In this document: piece by piece, positions 7,633 to 16,102 of the stretch
Layout: the number at the start of each line of letters is the position of its first letter
How positions within the stretch are numbered: the stretch's first letter is position 1
Assembly (NCBI GenBank): GCA_022821145.1
Contig: JAJEEE010000008.1
Span: forward strand, 1 to 47,598
DNA from: Acidobacteriota bacterium
GTDB lineage: Bacteria; Acidobacteriota; Terriglobia; 20CM-2-55-15
Reading direction: 5' to 3'
Length of the DNA: 47,598 nt
Position numbers and translations under genes: made by a program
The notes under the pieces: generated by a model
Seen by the model: the letters and a program-made list of their open reading frames with translations, nothing else
What the model was told of the DNA's origin: nothing
Database searches by the model: none

Positions 7633-8767
7633 TCTGTCCCGACGGGCCCGAGACGTTGGCCTCCATGCCGTGGCGGCCCCACGGCAGCTCGACGTGCAGG
7701 CGCCGCGCGCCGGCCCCCGCCAGGGCATCCGACAGCCGGCGGCTCTGGATGGGCGAGACCAACTCGTCCTGGCCCCCGTGAATCAACAGCGTGGGCGGCA
7801 GATCGGGCGCGGCCTGCAGGACCGGGGAGGCGGCCTCGAACGCGCCGGGAACCTCGTGCGGAGACCCTCCGAGAAAGTCCCGAATGGCCCGGTTCGAGTC
7901 CATCATGCGCGGGGGCGCCGGGTGGTCCCAGCTCCAGAGCAGGTCGGTGGGCGCGTACAACGCGACGACGCCGCCGACGCGCCGCGGCCGGCGACGGTCG
8001 TAGGCCGCCGAGAGCGCCAGATGCCCTCCGGAGGAGCGCCCCGCCAGGACCATCGCGTCCGGGTCGAAGCCGAAACCCTCGGCCCGCGACGCCAGGAAAT
8101 CCATCGCGGCGTGAATGTCGTCGACCGGCGCCGGGAAGCGGTGCTCCGGGGCCAGCCGGTAGTTGAGCGCCGCGACGACATGGCCGCGCGACGCGAGGTA
8201 GCGGTCGACGCCGGCGAGCTGCGAGCTGTCGCCGCTGTTCCACGATCCCCCGTGAACCAGGATGACGACCCGCCGCTGGCGTCCCGGACGACGCGGGTCG
8301 GCGCGATACAAGTCCAGGGTGAGATCGAGCGTTCCCCGGCGGCAGTAGACGAGCGTATCCCGCGCGACCCGGCCGACGGGCGCGCGCAGCAGTCGCGGAA
8401 CGGAAAACGGAACAAGTCTTTGGCCCCCTCCGTATCCCTCCTGTTCACCGGACGCCGGCGGGAACGCGCGGCCCACGCTCCGGGGCAGCGCGCCCGCAAG
8501 CCTGGAGGCGCGGACGATGGGCGAAACGAACAACGCGGCAGCCACGGCCGCGGCGGCGGCGCTCCCGCCGAGGCCGGCCAGCGCGGTCTGGGTTGCGGCG
8601 GCGGCGGCGGATGCGACGGCCAGCCAGTGGCCCCACTCCGTCGCCGCAACGGCCGGTTTCCAGAGCCTGTGCCACGGCGTCGGGACCACGATCAGCAGAG
8701 ACGCGCCCGCCAGCGACCAGCACACGACGGCCAGCGCCAGGGCCGGCGTTGCGGTCGGCGGGCTCAT
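7568..8767 (-). CDS. Membrane-anchored alpha/beta hydrolase (esterase/lipase-like)
   Basis: The 399-residue product starts with three or four hydrophobic segments (roughly 8-30 and 45-85), then an esterase domain. The oxyanion motif HGGSW is at 172-176, the nucleophile elbow GRSSG at 243-247 with Ser245, the acid at Asp334 (GGQDELV) and the base at His366 (WGRHGME). This is the pattern of the hormone-sensitive-lipase and carboxylesterase families. The ATG at 8767 is preferred over an upstream in-frame codon because that extension would run into the divergent RDD gene and is Arg-rich. A TATACT box ends ten bases before the ATG, so the transcript may have almost no leader. The natural ester substrate is unknown. 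Confidence 0.8.
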   Translation of the reverse strand: MSPPTATPALALAVVCWSLAGASLLIVVPTPWHRLWKPAVAATEWGHWLAVASAAAAATQTALAGLGGSAAAAAVAAALFVSPIVRASRLAGALPRSVGRAFPPASGEQEGYGGGQRLVPFSVPRLLRAPVGRVARDTLVYCRRGTLDLTLDLYRADPRRPGRQRRVVILVHGGSWNSGDSSQLAGVDRYLASRGHVVAALNYRLAPEHRFPAPVDDIHAAMDFLASRAEGFGFDPDAMVLAGRSSGGHLALSAAYDRRRPRRVGGVVALYAPTDLLWSWDHPAPPRMMDSNRAIRDFLGGSPHEVPGAFEAASPVLQAAPDLPPTLLIHGGQDELVSPIQSRRLSDALAGAGARRLHVELPWGRHGMEANVSGPSGQISLYLIERFLAWVWGPPSGDP

Positions 8768-8775
8768 GACCGGGC

Positions 8776-8784
8776 TAGTATAGT
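8776..8784. promoter_or_regulatory. Overlapping divergent -10 boxes
   Basis: TATAGT (8779-8784, forward) and TATACT (8782-8777, reverse) share four bases. The first would serve the RDD gene at 8827 and the second the hydrolase gene at 8767. RNA polymerase could occupy only one at a time. No convincing -35 boxes are visible. Confidence 0.45.
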
Positions 8785-8826
8785 GGGAAGAGCCGGGCCC
8801 CACGAGCGGGGCCGAAAGGAACAGAC

Positions 8827-9321
8827 ATGAGCCATTGCCCCTCCTGCGGCGCCGCCAACGCCGAGCACGCCCGGTTCTGCCAATCCTGCGGGTCATCCCT
8901 GCCGGCCGGCGCGTCCGAGAGCCCGCCGACCCCGGCCGCGACCGAACACGCGATCGAATACGGCGGCTTCTGGCTGCGCGTCGCCGCCGCCATCATCGAC
9001 GGGCTGATCGTCAGCGTCGGGTCCACCATCCTGATGTCGACGGGCTTGTTCCTGGCGCTCCTGGCGGCGCCTTGGCTCTACGAGGCGTTGATGACGTCCA
9101 GCGCCAGACAGGCCACGCTCGGCAAGATGGCGGTCGGGCTGGTCGTGACCGACATGGACGGAGAGCGGCTGACGTTCCCGCGCGCGACCGGACGCCACTT
9201 CGCCAAGTACCTGTCGGTGCTGACGGTGGGGATCGGCTTCATCATGGTCGCGTTCACCGACCGCCGGCAGGGCCTCCACGACATGGTCGCCGACACGCTG
9301 GTGATCAAGGGCTCGCGGTAG
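8827..9321 (+). CDS. RDD-family membrane protein with N-terminal zinc ribbon
   Basis: This 164-residue protein opens with CPSCGAANAEHARFCQSCG, a two-CxxC zinc ribbon, followed by a Pro/Ala linker. An RDD domain follows: FWLRVAAAIIDGLIV (first hydrophobic helix with the R and D), a second helix near 60-85 and a third near 133-150 ending FTDRRQGLHDMVADTLVI. RDD proteins are small inner-membrane proteins; some have been linked to ion exchange, but most are uncharacterised. AAAGGAAC before the ATG is a fair ribosome site. The gene diverges from the hydrolase gene and shares its promoter region. A perfect hairpin follows the stop codon. Confidence 0.88.
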   Translation: MSHCPSCGAANAEHARFCQSCGSSLPAGASESPPTPAATEHAIEYGGFWLRVAAAIIDGLIVSVGSTILMSTGLFLALLAAPWLYEALMTSSARQATLGKMAVGLVVTDMDGERLTFPRATGRHFAKYLSVLTVGIGFIMVAFTDRRQGLHDMVADTLVIKGSR

Positions 9322-9342
9322 AGACGCACGGCAAAAACGAAA

Positions 9343-9362
9343 GGGCGGCCGCTCGGCCGCCC
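9343..9362. terminator. Bidirectional hairpin between convergent genes
   Basis: GGGCGGCC (9343-9350) pairs with GGCCGCCC (9355-9362) around the loop GCTC. An A run (9333-9342) flanks it on one side, giving a T run for the reverse-strand transcript. It lies between the stops of two convergent genes, so it probably ends both. Confidence 0.65.
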
Positions 9363-9394
9363 CGTCCGTCGTCGATCGACCAACCTGGAAGCGC

Positions 9395-10336
9395 CTACCG
9401 CATGCGGATACGCGCGGGGGCCAGGACATTCTCGTCGAAGCCTTCCAGCGTGCCGCCCGTGTTGGTCGTGTAGATCTGCTCGACCAGCGCGCGCGCCGGT
9501 CCCGAATAGGTCGCGTTGTTCAGCACCGCGGCGTCCGCGCACCGCGCCATGGCCTGGTTGATCTGGTCCGGTCCGCCGATCTCCAGGTGGCTCCGGCACA
9601 TGAACAGGTTCGACATCGCGCGCTGCCCGCGGTCCATCCCGGCCAGGGTCCGGTACTCGTTGATGGCGTTCTGGAACCGTCCGGACTCGAATTCCCAGCT
9701 TGCGACCGTTCGCTGGAACTCGATCTGCATTCCGCGCCACTCCGCGGCGCTGACGCCCGAAGGCGCCGAGGGCAGCTCCTGCAGGCGGCGCGCCCACTCG
9801 GCGGCCTCCTCGCCCTCCGCCCGCTGGAACATGTTGTAGGCGTAGTCGAAGTTCTCGGCCAACCCCTGCGCCTCGATCGCAACGTGGGCGTATTCGTCGA
9901 ACTTCTCTTCGTTGCCCAGGGCGTTGTAGCTGGTGGCCAGGACCTTGGCGATATCGACGACGGGGTTCACCGCGTAGATGATCTCGCCGTACTTGACGAT
10001 GTTCTCGTCGTCGCCAGTGGCCGCGGCGCTCTGCAAGGCCATCGCGGCGCCGGTCAACTCGCCGGTCTGCGCGTCCCAGCGATCGGCCAGCGGGTACAAC
10101 GCGTCGGTCCCGGCCAAGGCCTCGAGACCAGCCTGGATGCTTTGGGCCACGCCGCCCAGCAGCCGTTCGTCGACCTCCTGGTCCCCGAAGTCCAGGAACG
10201 CCGTCGCCCGTTCGGCGGGGTCTTGGATCTCGAGCATCTCCTCGTACTGCGCGAACTGGCGGCGGTACTCTTGAGCCTCTTCCGATTCCTGAAAAACCAT
10301 GGGCGACAGCAAAACGATCAGCAACGCTCCATGCAT
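9395..10336 (-). CDS. Exported helical-repeat (TPR-like) hypothetical protein
   Basis: The 313-residue protein begins with a short hydrophobic stretch (MHGALLIVLLSPMVFQ) that could be a signal peptide. The rest is acidic and almost all helical. Several roughly 34-residue helical pairs resemble tetratricopeptide units, such as VAKVLATSYNALGNEEKFDEY-type and FESGRFQNAINEYRTLAGMD. No enzyme motif is visible. GGAGG precedes the ATG by six bases, supporting the start. TPR-like periplasmic proteins usually act as scaffolds, but no partner is encoded next door, since the gene is flanked by a terminator and a divergent ABC exporter. The family assignment rests on the periodicity only. Confidence 0.65.
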   Translation of the reverse strand: MHGALLIVLLSPMVFQESEEAQEYRRQFAQYEEMLEIQDPAERATAFLDFGDQEVDERLLGGVAQSIQAGLEALAGTDALYPLADRWDAQTGELTGAAMALQSAAATGDDENIVKYGEIIYAVNPVVDIAKVLATSYNALGNEEKFDEYAHVAIEAQGLAENFDYAYNMFQRAEGEEAAEWARRLQELPSAPSGVSAAEWRGMQIEFQRTVASWEFESGRFQNAINEYRTLAGMDRGQRAMSNLFMCRSHLEIGGPDQINQAMARCADAAVLNNATYSGPARALVEQIYTTNTGGTLEGFDENVLAPARIRMR

Positions 10337-10511
10337 GTCCTACCTCCGAAACGAACCCGTGGATAACCTGAAACTAAATTAGAACATGGCCCGCCAAGTC
10401 AAGCCAAGAATCGTACTTGGCCGCCGGCTCCGCGGCCGCGGGCAAAGCCAGAGATTTATATCACGGGAGCCGCCCCGCGAAAAATCCCCGGCCGACGACG
10501 GGCCGGGACGG

Positions 10512-10517
10512 TAGCAT
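10512..10517 (+). promoter_or_regulatory. Candidate -10 box giving a leaderless transcript
   Basis: TAGCAT ends seven bases before the GTG at 10524, so the expected transcription start coincides with the start codon. No clear -35 box is seen. GGGGG just before the GTG could also act as a weak ribosome site if transcription starts further upstream. Confidence 0.35.
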
Positions 10518-10523
10518 GGGGGC

Positions 10524-12440
10524 GTGAGCCGGCACTACGCGTATCGGTACCACGACGAGCCGGAGCCCAGGCGCACGGTTCCGCCGACGCGGGCCCTGCG
10601 CGAGTTCCGGGAGCTGGTCTGGCCGCGCCGCCGCCTGCTGGCGCTGGGCCTCGGGCTGGTCGTCGTCAACCGCTCGGCGGGACTGGTCCTCCCCGCGTCG
10701 ACCGAGTACCTGATCGACGACGTCATAGGCGCGGGCGACACGGGGCTTCTGGCGCCGCTGGTCGCCGTCGTCGGCGCGGCCGTCGCCGTCCAGGCCGTCA
10801 CCTCCTACACGCTGACCATCCTGCTGAGCACGTCGGCGCAGCGCCTCATCGCCGACATGCGGACGCGGATCCAGCGGCACATCGGCCGCCTGTCCATTCG
10901 ATACTTCGACGCCAACCGGGCCGGCGGGCTGGTCAGCCGGGTCATGTCCGACGTCGAGGGCGTGCGGAACCTGATCGGCACCGGCCTGGTGATGTTCGTC
11001 GGCGGGATCGTCACGGCCGTCATCGCGTTCGTCCTCCTGATGATGCAGAACGCCGCGCTCACGCTGATCGCCGTGGGCTTCATGGCGGTCTTCGGTTTGA
11101 TCCTCGGACGCGCCTTCCGCACGATCCGCCCGATCTTCCGCGAGCGCGGCCGGATCAACGCCGAGGTGACGGGCCGTCTGACCGAGTCCTTCGGCGGCAT
11201 CCGCGTCGTCAAGGGATTCCATCGCGAGGCCGACGAGGCGCGGGTTTTCGAGCGGGGCGCCCTGAGGATATTCGACAACGTCCGGCGGAGCCTGAAGGCG
11301 ACGGCCGTCGTCGGCATGGTCTCGACGCTGCTCGTGGGCGTCATCAGCGTCACGGTGATGGTCCTGGGGAGCCGGCTGATCCTGTCCGGGGCGATGACGA
11401 CGGGCGAGTTCTTCGCCTACACGCTGCTGATGGGTTTCATGATCGCGCCCGTCACCGGCGTGGTCCAGATCGGAACGCAGTTGACCGAGGCGATCGCCGG
11501 ACTGGACCGCGTCCGCGAGGTGCTGGCCGAAACGCGGGAGGACGCGGACCCCGAGCGCACGATCGCGATGCCCGCAATCGAGGGGCGCGTCGCGTTCCAG
11601 GGCGTCGCGTTCGAATACGAACCCGGCAAGCGGGTCCTGGACGGCATCGACCTGGACGCGAAACCCGGAACGGTCACGGCGCTGGCGGGCTCGTCGGGGT
11701 CCGGCAAGAGCACGCTCATCGGCCTGGTCGCCGCGTTCGCCAAGCCGGTTTCGGGAACCGTCACCGTCGACGGCGTCGACCTCTCGAACGTGCGCCTCGA
11801 CACCTACCGCTCGCAACTCGGCGTCGTGCTGCAGGACAACTTCCTGTTCGACGGCACGATCCGGGACAACATCCTGTTCGGGCGTCCGGACGCCGACGGC
11901 GCGGCGCTGGAGGAAGCGGCGCGGATCGCCCGCGTCGACGCGTTCGTCGAGGGGATGAACCAGCGGTACGACACCGTCATCGGCGAGCGCGGCGTGAAGC
12001 TCTCCGGCGGCCAGCGGCAGCGGGTGGCCATCGCGCGCGCGATCCTGGCCGACCCCCGGATCCTGATCCTCGACGAAGCCACCTCCAGCCTCGATACGGA
12101 GAGCGAGGCCTTCATACGGGACGGGCTCGCGGCGCTGATGCGCGGCCGGACCACCTTCGTCATCGCCCACCGGCTGAGCACGATCCGGAGCGCCGACCAG
12201 ATCCTGGTGCTCGAGGGCGGGCGCATCGTCGAACGCGGCGCCCATGCCGAGCTCATCGAGCGCCGCGGACGGTACTTCGACCTCTACACACGGCAGGCCG
12301 ACATGGAAGCCGACCGGTTCGTCAATCCGGGCGAGACCGATCCCGAACACGAGGCGGAACCCGTCGAGCCGCCCGCGGACCCACAACCCGGCGGCGGAGG
12401 GCCGCTGCCGGTGTTCGGCCCCCGCCGGTCGACTCTGTAG
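10524..12440 (+). CDS. MsbA-like ABC exporter, fused permease and ATPase
   Basis: This 638-residue half-transporter has six membrane helices (about 35-320) and a C-terminal ATPase. The Walker A lysine is K395 in GSSGSGKST, the Q-loop lies in GVVLQDNFLFDGT, the signature is LSGGQ at 493-497, Walker B is ILILDE at 513-518, and the switch histidine is in FVIAHRLST. It should act as a homodimer flipping or exporting a lipid, peptide or drug-like substrate. A roughly 40-residue acidic, Pro-rich tail follows the ATPase. The start is GTG; an earlier start would enter the promoter. A tRNA gene follows about 95 bp downstream. The substrate cannot be read from sequence. Confidence 0.9.
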   Translation: MSRHYAYRYHDEPEPRRTVPPTRALREFRELVWPRRRLLALGLGLVVVNRSAGLVLPASTEYLIDDVIGAGDTGLLAPLVAVVGAAVAVQAVTSYTLTILLSTSAQRLIADMRTRIQRHIGRLSIRYFDANRAGGLVSRVMSDVEGVRNLIGTGLVMFVGGIVTAVIAFVLLMMQNAALTLIAVGFMAVFGLILGRAFRTIRPIFRERGRINAEVTGRLTESFGGIRVVKGFHREADEARVFERGALRIFDNVRRSLKATAVVGMVSTLLVGVISVTVMVLGSRLILSGAMTTGEFFAYTLLMGFMIAPVTGVVQIGTQLTEAIAGLDRVREVLAETREDADPERTIAMPAIEGRVAFQGVAFEYEPGKRVLDGIDLDAKPGTVTALAGSSGSGKSTLIGLVAAFAKPVSGTVTVDGVDLSNVRLDTYRSQLGVVLQDNFLFDGTIRDNILFGRPDADGAALEEAARIARVDAFVEGMNQRYDTVIGERGVKLSGGQRQRVAIARAILADPRILILDEATSSLDTESEAFIRDGLAALMRGRTTFVIAHRLSTIRSADQILVLEGGRIVERGAHAELIERRGRYFDLYTRQADMEADRFVNPGETDPEHEAEPVEPPADPQPGGGGPLPVFGPRRSTL

Positions 12441-12534
12441 AACGCCGAGTTCGATGGCCCCGCCAGGGCGCAGGAACCGCCGGCCGGACTCCATGAACGG
12501 CGTTGCGATATACTCACCCATCGGACCCGAACGC

Positions 12535-12616
12535 GCGAAAGTGGCGGAACTGGCAGACGCGCTGGATTTAGGATCCAGTGGGGCAACCCTTGAGGGTTCG
12601 AGTCCCTCCTTTCGCA
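12535..12616 (+). tRNA. tRNA-Leu, anticodon TAG
   Basis: The acceptor stem GCGAAAG (12535-12541) pairs with CTTTCGC (12609-12615), followed by discriminator A. The anticodon stem CTGGA/TCCAG closes the loop TTTAGGA, giving anticodon TAG, which reads CUA and probably other CUN codons. The long variable arm and the T-loop GGTTCGAGTCC fit a class II leucine tRNA. CCA is not encoded. Confidence 0.95.
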
Positions 12617-12644
12617 CTCGAGCAGGACGCGACGGACAGCGGAC

Positions 12645-13991
12645 ATGAAAGCGGAGCTTACCGACATCACCCACGTCAAGAAGCGCCTCGACATCGAGAT
12701 CCCCGCGGAGGTCGTTTCGGCCGAGTCGACGGCCATCGCGCGCGAGCTGGCCAAGCGCGCGCGCGTGCCCGGGTTCCGGCCCGGAAAGGCGCCGCTCGCC
12801 GTCGTCCGCAACCGCTACCGGGCCGACATCCTCTCGGAGCTCTACGAGCAGTTGCTGCCCCGCCACTTCCTCGACGCGGTCCGGCACAAGGGTCTGGACG
12901 TGGTCGACGGCTCGATGTCCTTCGAGCCTCCGGAATACGATGGCGGCCCGCTCTCGTTCCAGGTCGGCTTCGAGGTGTTCCCGGCGTTCGAGTTGGGCGA
13001 CTATTCCGAGATCCCCGTCGAGGAAACCCCGACGGACGTGACCGAGGACGAGGTGAACGGCTACCTCGAGAAACTCGCCGACGACAAAGCCGAGATGGCG
13101 CCCGTCGAGGAGGACCGTCCGCTCCGCGCGGGGGACCACGCGGCCATCGCCCTCAACGCGACTTTCGTGGACGGCGACGCCGACGGCGCCCCGGCCTTCC
13201 CGGAGAAACAGGTCCTGTGCGAGATCGGCGGCGAGGACACGTTCGAGGAGTTCACCGACAACCTGACGGGCGCGTCCGTGGGCGAGGACCGGAGCTTCGA
13301 GGTCGCCTATCCCGAAGGCCATCCCGATCAGCGGCTGGCCGGCCGGAGGGTCCGCTGCGAAACCCGCGTCGATGGCATCCGCCGGAAGACGCGTCCCGCC
13401 GTCGACGACGAGTTCGCCCGGGAGCTGGGCGACTTCCGGACCGTCGACGACCTGCGCGCCGAGGTGCGCCGCAACATGGAGCAACGCCTCCGGGAACGCG
13501 CCGACGCCGCGACGCGCGAGGGCCTCGTCGGCTGGCTCGTGGACAACAACGATTTCGAAGTGCCCGACTCGCTCGTGGAACAGCAGGCGCAGGCCGGCCT
13601 CGAGCGCGCCGCGCGCAACCTGGCCGGGCGCGGAGTAGACCTGGAAAGCGCCCGCTTCGACTGGGGCGAGCTGCGCGCGAAGCTCTACCCTCAGGCCGTC
13701 CGCGACGTGCGCGGGCGCCTGATCCTGGCCCGTCTGGCCGAGAAGGAGCGCATCGCCGTCACGGACGGCGACGTCGACGACCAGATCCGGAAGATGGCCG
13801 AGGCGGTCGGGAGGCCCGCCGCCCAGCTTCGCGCCCAACTGGACACCGACGGCGGGCTCGACTCGCTGCGCGAGCGGTTGCGCGACGACAAGGTCGTCGC
13901 CTGGTTGCGGGACCGCGCCCGTTTCGTCCCGCCGGGCAGCCTCGCCGCCGAGGACGCGAACGCCGGTGCGGGACCGTCGGTGGAGCCGTGA
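12645..13991 (+). CDS. tig: Trigger factor
   Basis: This 448-residue protein is the ribosome-bound chaperone and prolyl isomerase. The N-terminal ribosome-docking signature GFRPGKAP is at 43-50. A peptidyl-prolyl isomerase region follows (about 130-220), and the helical C-terminal arms (about 250-430) form the substrate cradle. The length is normal for the family (about 430-450). The gene starts 28 bp after the tRNA and precedes clpP, clpX and lon, the common tig-clpP-clpX order that couples folding of new chains to their degradation. The last 20 residues are a poorly conserved acidic tail. No anomaly is seen. Confidence 0.95.
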   Translation: MKAELTDITHVKKRLDIEIPAEVVSAESTAIARELAKRARVPGFRPGKAPLAVVRNRYRADILSELYEQLLPRHFLDAVRHKGLDVVDGSMSFEPPEYDGGPLSFQVGFEVFPAFELGDYSEIPVEETPTDVTEDEVNGYLEKLADDKAEMAPVEEDRPLRAGDHAAIALNATFVDGDADGAPAFPEKQVLCEIGGEDTFEEFTDNLTGASVGEDRSFEVAYPEGHPDQRLAGRRVRCETRVDGIRRKTRPAVDDEFARELGDFRTVDDLRAEVRRNMEQRLRERADAATREGLVGWLVDNNDFEVPDSLVEQQAQAGLERAARNLAGRGVDLESARFDWGELRAKLYPQAVRDVRGRLILARLAEKERIAVTDGDVDDQIRKMAEAVGRPAAQLRAQLDTDGGLDSLRERLRDDKVVAWLRDRARFVPPGSLAAEDANAGAGPSVEP

Positions 13992-14083
13992 GCCGTGGAC
14001 CGGTTTCTGTTTGACGCGGCGTTTGTGACACAATTTTTCCGTAACGACGACAGTGGGGACCCGATTCCCCGGAAAGCAGGTTC

Positions 14084-14695
14084 ATGACGCGCGCCCCGGA
14101 CGCCCGAAACGCCCTGATCCCGATGGTGGTCGAACAGACCAACCGGGGCGAGCGGGCCTACGACATCTATTCCCGTCTTCTCCGCGACAGCATCATCTTC
14201 ATCGGTACGCCCATCGACGACACCATCGCCAACGTCGTGACGGCGCAACTGCTGTACCTGGAAGCGGAAGACCCCGAACGCGACATCTCGCTCTACATCA
14301 ACACGCCGGGAGGCTCCATTACGGGCGGCCTGGCCATCTACGACACGATCCAGTTCATCCGTCCCGACGTGACCACGATCTGCGTCGGACAGGCCGCCAG
14401 CATGGGCGCCGTGCTGCTCGCGGCCGGGGCGCCCAAGAAACGTTTCGCTCTGCCCCATTCCCGGATCATGATTCATCAGCCCTGGATGGGCGGCTTGCAG
14501 GGTCAGGCAACCGACATCGAGATCCATGCCAAGGAGATTCTGAGGATGCGCAGCGTGTTGAACGACATCCTGGTCAACCACACGCTCCAGCCGCTGGAAC
14601 GCATCGAGAAGGACGTGGAGCGCGACTACATGATGGGCGCGGAGCAGGCGAAGGAGTACGGAATCATCGACGAGGTCATTTCCCAGCGGAAGTAA
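14084..14695 (+). CDS. clpP: ATP-dependent Clp protease proteolytic subunit
   Basis: This 203-residue serine protease subunit forms the double heptameric barrel fed by ClpX. The catalytic triad is complete: Ser106 in GQAASMGA, His131 in MIHQP and Asp181 in EKDVERD. The N-terminal [25 protein letters not shown] matches the propeptide and axial-loop region of typical ClpP. A GGAAAGCAGG purine stretch precedes the ATG. The gene lies 92 bp after tig and about 90 bp before clpX. A 16-bp palindrome overlaps its stop codon. Confidence 0.97.
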   Translation: MTRAPDARNALIPMVVEQTNRGERAYDIYSRLLRDSIIFIGTPIDDTIANVVTAQLLYLEAEDPERDISLYINTPGGSITGGLAIYDTIQFIRPDVTTICVGQAASMGAVLLAAGAPKKRFALPHSRIMIHQPWMGGLQGQATDIEIHAKEILRMRSVLNDILVNHTLQPLERIEKDVERDYMMGAEQAKEYGIIDEVISQRK

Positions 14696-14707
14696 CCCCC
14701 GGGTTAC
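14692..14707. repeat. 16-bp palindrome across the clpP stop
   Basis: GTAACCC CC GGGTTAC is a perfect palindrome including the TAA stop of clpP. As RNA it could fold into a small five-base-pair hairpin; as DNA it could be a protein site. It lies about 80 bp upstream of clpX. It has no U run, so termination there is unlikely to be strong. Confidence 0.4.
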
Positions 14708-14784
14708 AGTGTCTCGATGATTATCGCCGCACCGTGCGGGAGCGACCCCGGCGTCCTCGGCGCGCGGTCCGGGAGGAAACGGGT

Positions 14785-16017
14785 TTGAAGAAGAACAGCG
14801 GAGACGTGCTTCGGTGCTCGTTCTGCAACAAGGGTCAGAACGATGTCCGGAAGCTGATCGCCGGCCCGACGGTCTTCATCTGCGACGAATGCGTCGCGGT
14901 GTGCCAGGACATCATCGACCAGGACCAGGGAGCGGAGGCGCCCGCCCACAACGTGCGTCTGCCGAAACCGCCCGAGATCAAGTCGTTCCTCGACCAGTAC
15001 GTGATCGGACAGCATCGGACCAAGAAGAAGCTGGCCGTCGCGGTCTACAACCACTACAAGCGCATCGAGCTGGCCCGAAAGAAGTCGGACGTGGAGCTCC
15101 AGAAGTCCAACATCCTGTTGATCGGACCCACCGGCACGGGCAAGACGCTCCTGGCCCAGACGCTGGCCCGGCTGCTGAGCGTCCCGTTCGCGATCGTCGA
15201 CGCCACCACGCTCACCGAGGCCGGCTACGTGGGCGAGGATGTCGAGAACATCATCCTGCGCCTGGTCCAGAGCGCCGGCGGCGACGTCGACCGCGCCCAG
15301 ACCGGCATCATCTATATCGACGAGATCGACAAGGTGGGCCGCAAGGACGAGAACCCGTCGATTACGCGCGACGTCTCGGGCGAAGGCGTCCAACAGGCGT
15401 TGCTGAAGATGCTGGAGGGCACGGTTGCGAACGTGCCCCCGCAAGGCGGCCGCAAGCACCCGCACCAGGAGTTCACGCAGGTCGACACGGCGCACATTCT
15501 CTTCATCTGCGGCGGGGCGTTCGTCGGCCTCGAGGACATCGTCGCCAAACGGGTGGCCAAGCGCAGCACCATGGGGTTCAAGGGCGACCTCCGGATGAAG
15601 GTCGAAGGCGCGCCGTCGCCGCTGGCCGAAGGCGTGGAACCGGAAGACCTGATCAAGTACGGAATGATCCCGGAGTTCGTCGGACGCGTTCCGGTCGTGG
15701 CCACGCTCCACGAGCTGGACAAGCCCGCGCTGGTCGAAATCCTGACGCAGCCCAAGAACGCGCTGGTCAAGCAGTACCAGCGGCTCTTCGAGTACGAGAA
15801 CATCGCGCTCCGGTTCACCGACGGCGCGGTGGAGGCGATTGCCGAACAGTCCATCCGAAGGAACGTCGGCGCGCGGGGCTTGCGCATCGTGCTGGAAGAG
15901 TTGATGCTGGACGTCATGTACGCCCTTCCGGGACGGAAGATCGACGCCGAGCTCACGATCACCCGCCCGATGGTCGAGAAAAAGGAAGTGCGGTTGCCCT
16001 TCGAGAAGGCCGGATAG
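14785..16017 (+). CDS. clpX: Clp protease ATPase subunit ClpX
   Basis: This 410-residue AAA+ unfoldase delivers substrates to ClpP. The N-terminal zinc-binding domain has Cys11, Cys14, Cys33 and Cys36. Walker A is GPTGTGKT at 114-121 and Walker B IIYIDE at 175-180. The pore RKH loop is present in [10 protein letters not shown], and the ClpP-docking IGF loop appears as MGF. The start is the TTG at 14785: GGGAGG at 14771-14776 sits eight bases upstream, family alignments begin here, and no in-frame ATG exists between the clpP stop and this codon. The non-ATG start may lower translation relative to clpP. Confidence 0.95.
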   Translation: MKKNSGDVLRCSFCNKGQNDVRKLIAGPTVFICDECVAVCQDIIDQDQGAEAPAHNVRLPKPPEIKSFLDQYVIGQHRTKKKLAVAVYNHYKRIELARKKSDVELQKSNILLIGPTGTGKTLLAQTLARLLSVPFAIVDATTLTEAGYVGEDVENIILRLVQSAGGDVDRAQTGIIYIDEIDKVGRKDENPSITRDVSGEGVQQALLKMLEGTVANVPPQGGRKHPHQEFTQVDTAHILFICGGAFVGLEDIVAKRVAKRSTMGFKGDLRMKVEGAPSPLAEGVEPEDLIKYGMIPEFVGRVPVVATLHELDKPALVEILTQPKNALVKQYQRLFEYENIALRFTDGAVEAIAEQSIRRNVGARGLRIVLEELMLDVMYALPGRKIDAELTITRPMVEKKEVRLPFEKAG

Positions 16018-16102
16018 GCCGCGGCGCCGGACGCGCCGGCCGGCGGCGGCCCGGCGCCCACGCTCCGGCGGGTTGTCCGGACCCGGCGGCCGGGAAGCGC
16101 GA

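Noticed and set aside
5324-8830. A 1168-codon forward open frame
   Set aside because: It is frame-shifted relative to the ThyX-like and GGDEF genes and crosses the reverse-strand hydrolase gene. The content is Arg/Pro-rich noise.
12535-12616. tRNA-Leu as a phage or island attachment site
   Set aside because: No integrase and no repeat of the tRNA 3' end is visible; tig follows directly in a normal core arrangement.
10461-14033. A 1190-codon reverse-strand open frame
   Set aside because: It lies opposite the ABC exporter, tRNA-Leu and tig, all well supported. Its translation is rich in Arg, Asp and His with no domain; it arises from GC-rich codon bias.
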